Part shown: in pieces, positions 11,915 to 13,600 of the stretch
Position numbering within the stretch: position 1 is the first letter of the stretch
Layout of the letters: every line of letters begins with the position of its first letter
From: JAFALX01 sp050734185
Lineage (GTDB): Bacteria > Chloroflexota > Dormibacteria > Aeolococcales > Aeolococcaceae
Direction: 5' to 3'
Length of the DNA stretch: 13,600 bases
Assembly: GCA_050734185.1 (NCBI GenBank)
Contig: JBOHUE010000029.1
Location: forward strand, 1-13,600
Notes under the pieces: model-generated
The model's database searches: none
The model's input: only the letters and a program-made list of their open reading frames with translations
Told to the model about the DNA's origin: nothing
Translations under genes and position numbers: made by a program

Positions 11915-13164
11915 CGCAGTTCCATCCCGAAGCGCGCGGCAACACGGAGGCCGCTCTGCAGGCCGTCCTCGTGGAAGCCGTGTCCCCAGTAGGCGCCGCA
12001 GTAGTACGTGTGGTTGGCGCCGTTGAGGCTCTCGTGCTCGGCCTGCGCCCGCACGGTTGCCTGCGTGAACAGCGGGTGGGCGTACTCGATGCGCTGCAGC
12101 ACCGATGCCTCGTCGACATCGGTGCCGCGGTTCAGGCTGACGCAGAACTCCCGATCGGCGCGCAGCCGCTGCAGCCGGTTCATGTGATACGTGACGCCAA
12201 CCTCGCGGTCGGAGTCGTCCGGCAGGTGATAGTTCCACGACGCCCAGGCGCGCCGGCGCCGCGGCAGCATGCGCGAGTCGGTGTGCAGCACCGCATCGTT
12301 CACCTGGTAGGGGAATGCGCCCAGCAGCGCGCGCTCGCGCGGCGTCGGATCGGCGAGCATGCGCAGCGCCTGGTCGCTGTGGGCGGCGATGACCACGCGG
12401 TCGAACCGCTCGGGCTCGCGCCGCGTGGTGCGGATCTCGACGCCGTCGTCGTCGCGGCGCACCGACATGACCGGGCTCGCCATGCGGATTCGACCGCGGA
12501 ACGGTCGCACCAACGAGTCCACGTAGCTCGCGGCGCCACCGGTGACGGTGCGCCACTGCGGCCGCTCGCGCCTGCTCAGCAGCCCGTGGTTGTTGAAGAA
12601 CTCGAGCACATAGCGCGCTGGAAAGCCGAGGAAGCGGCTGCGGTTCGCGGACCAGATCGACGCCCCGAGCGGAACCAGCATTCGTTCGACGAACGCCGGC
12701 GAATACCGGTCGGCGACGACGAAATCGGCGATCGTGGTCGTGTCGCTCAGCTCGCCGCTGCTCAACACACGCTGTGCCGCGCGGCGCCAGCGCAGGTAAT
12801 CGGCGATCATGCGCTGGAACGAGGGTCGCGCGGCGAGTGTGGGCCGCGCCAAAAGGCCGATCGGCACCGCACTGCTGTACTCGAAGCCGCCTCGGTCCTG
12901 ATGGACGCTGAACGACATCGTCGACTCCTGCGTTGCGACACGGAGGCGGCGGAGCAGGCGCGTGAATCCCGGGTAGTTCGGCTCGTTGTAGACGATGAAC
13001 CCGGTGTCGACGTGGTGGGTCTCGTCGGCGGTGTCCACCCGCACGGTGTGCACGTGGCCGCCGATCTCGCGCTCCGCCTCGAACACCGTGACCTCGTGGG
13101 CGCGGTGAAGCAGGTGCGCGACAACCAGGCCGCTGACACCCGCCCCGATGATGGCCACCCTCAC
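11911..13164 (-). CDS. FAD-dependent amine-oxidase-like oxidoreductase (COG2907)
   Basis: This is a 417-aa flavoprotein. The dinucleotide fold is at the very N-terminus: VRVAIIGAGVSGL with Gly7, Gly9 and Gly12, then VFEAE with Glu29 for ribose binding, GGHVHT at 35-40 and DTGFIVYN at 53-60. The C-terminus has CGAYWGHGFHEDGLQSG at about 389-405, the FAD-closing motif of this family. COG2907 proteins are usually coupled to DUF1365 and fatty-acid cyclopropanase-type genes and are thought to act on membrane lipids; that role is inferred. The frame is open to 13269, but those extra 35 residues are Arg-rich and precede the normal start, so I chose GTG 13164. The stop overlaps the DUF1365 start as GTGA. 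Confidence 0.88.
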   Translation of the reverse strand: MRVAIIGAGVSGLVVAHLLHRAHEVTVFEAEREIGGHVHTVRVDTADETHHVDTGFIVYNEPNYPGFTRLLRRLRVATQESTMSFSVHQDRGGFEYSSAVPIGLLARPTLAARPSFQRMIADYLRWRRAAQRVLSSGELSDTTTIADFVVADRYSPAFVERMLVPLGASIWSANRSRFLGFPARYVLEFFNNHGLLSRRERPQWRTVTGGAASYVDSLVRPFRGRIRMASPVMSVRRDDDGVEIRTTRREPERFDRVVIAAHSDQALRMLADPTPRERALLGAFPYQVNDAVLHTDSRMLPRRRRAWASWNYHLPDDSDREVGVTYHMNRLQRLRADREFCVSLNRGTDVDEASVLQRIEYAHPLFTQATVRAQAEHESLNGANHTYYCGAYWGHGFHEDGLQSGLRVAARFGMELR

Positions 13165-13269
13165 ATCGGCACGCGCTGATCGACATCGCGGGCCGCGCCC
13201 GGCCCGGGCGCCCCACCCACTATCGACTGCACGCATATAGGTACGAGCGGAGCGGCGCGATCGGGTCAC
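13165..13269 (-). promoter_or_regulatory. Spacer between gltD-like gene and the COG2907 operon
   Basis: This 105-base gap has TATATG and GATAGT stretches on the minus strand (about 13219-13243) that could be -10 boxes, and a GC-rich inverted segment near 13190-13215. No -35 box or ECF-type promoter stands out. The COG2907 operon promoter probably lies here. Confidence 0.25.
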
Positions 13270-13600
13270 TTAGGGGAGGCGGCTCACTCCCATGAGGTAG
13301 CGGTCGCAGGATCGCGCGGCACCGCGGCCGTCGGCGATGGCGTTCACGATCAGCGCCGCGCCACGCATCGCGTCACCGGCGGCGAACACCCCGGGCGCGC
13401 CGGTGGCGAAGGACTCGTCCACGACGAGGTTCCGGCGCCGGTCTTGGGCAACGCCGAGACCGTCGAGCAGCGGGCCAGGCGTCGCGCCGTCGAACCCGAT
13501 CGCCAGGAGCACCAGCTCGGCGTCGATCGCGGCCTCGGTGCCCGGCTCGGGGACGAACTCGCGACCGCCGGCGTGACGGCGCACGGTGCAGCGCATCGTG
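13270..13600 (-). CDS. gltD: Glutamate synthase small subunit-like oxidoreductase (partial, C-terminal part)
   Basis: The last 108 or so residues are present; the gene runs off the right edge. It shows DAELVLLAIGFDGATPG, VVDESFATGAPGVFAAGDAM, and ALIVNAIADGRGAARSCDRY, the NAD(P)H/FAD-domain end of GltD-type proteins, which pass electrons from NADPH to the large glutamate synthase subunit in ammonium assimilation. The GVFAAGDA motif is the FAD-binding signature near the C-terminus of this group. The stop is TAA at 13272-13270. Other GltD-like NADPH:acceptor oxidoreductases share this end, so the assignment to glutamate synthase itself is probable and not certain. It is on the same strand as, and 105 bases upstream of, the COG2907 gene. 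Confidence 0.8.
   Translation of the reverse strand, partial: TMRCTVRRHAGGREFVPEPGTEAAIDAELVLLAIGFDGATPGPLLDGLGVAQDRRRNLVVDESFATGAPGVFAAGDAMRGAALIVNAIADGRGAARSCDRYLMGVSRLP

Noticed and set aside
11971..13179. Plus-strand open frame of 402 codons
   Set aside because: It is antisense to the COG2907 oxidoreductase, which has clear FAD motifs; the plus-strand product has none.
10952..13216. Single 754-codon minus-strand open frame
   Set aside because: Its first 434 codons are an out-of-frame shadow of the COG2907 gene; only the part from GTG 11914 is the DUF1365 protein. It is not a fusion protein.

Overview
The window looks like a chromosomal segment of a high-GC actinobacterium. The gene families, frequent GTG/TTG starts, ATGA/GTGA/TGATG overlaps and TAnnnT boxes sitting almost on start codons all fit. 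A Thermoleophilia (Solirubrobacterales-like) origin is my best guess, but the sequence does not prove it. Two parts differ in character: a mosaic accessory left part (about 1-3400) and an ordinary dense metabolic part (about 3480-13600). Base composition differs too: 29 of 60 bases are G/C at 601-660, against 41 of 60 at 11101-11160.

Left part (1-2670): a tightly packed tandem array of polymorphic-toxin C-terminal (CT) modules, most followed by a small overlapping immunity-type gene. Four modules can be made out. Each begins with the same in-frame DNA word GCCACAGA (128-135, 875-882, 1851-1858, 2426-2433), read as Ala-Thr-(Glu/Asp)-(Gly/Ala), after which the sequence diverges completely. Module 1 is a frameshifted toxin (128-467) plus an immunity candidate (464-871). 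Module 2 is a start-less HIVEQ-type nuclease CT (872-1219) plus a DUF2019 protein (1216-1563). Module 3 is a signal peptide and short linker fused at the same word to another CT (1575-2192), plus a 75-aa immunity candidate (2192-2419). Module 4 is a truncated CT (2420-2617) fused to the tail of a DUF2442 gene. Left of module 1, three 23-bp repeats look like the multiple end repeats of an insertion sequence whose edge abuts the module 1 junction. I read this as an orphan toxin/immunity cassette array, a store of variable CTs for a large secreted toxin encoded elsewhere. A hicAB toxin-antitoxin pair (2883-3358) follows.

Middle part: an unrecognised 315-aa protein (3486-4433, +); an alpha/beta hydrolase (4522-5322, -) divergent from a SRPBCC-fold protein (5387-5818, +); then a minus-strand operon of a glycerophosphodiester phosphodiesterase broken by a one-base frameshift (7961-8772), an AidB-like acyl-CoA dehydrogenase (6188-7954) and a small Mth938-domain protein (5823-6188).

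Right part: a plus-strand operon of ECF sigma factor, RskA-type anti-sigma factor and short-chain dehydrogenase (9043-11152) runs head-on into a minus-strand pair, a COG2907 FAD amine-oxidase-like protein and a DUF1365 protein (10952-13164). This neighbourhood resembles the mycobacterial sigK-rskA locus, minus its fatty-acid cyclopropanase/methyltransferase gene. The right edge holds the C-terminal part of a GltD-like oxidoreductase.
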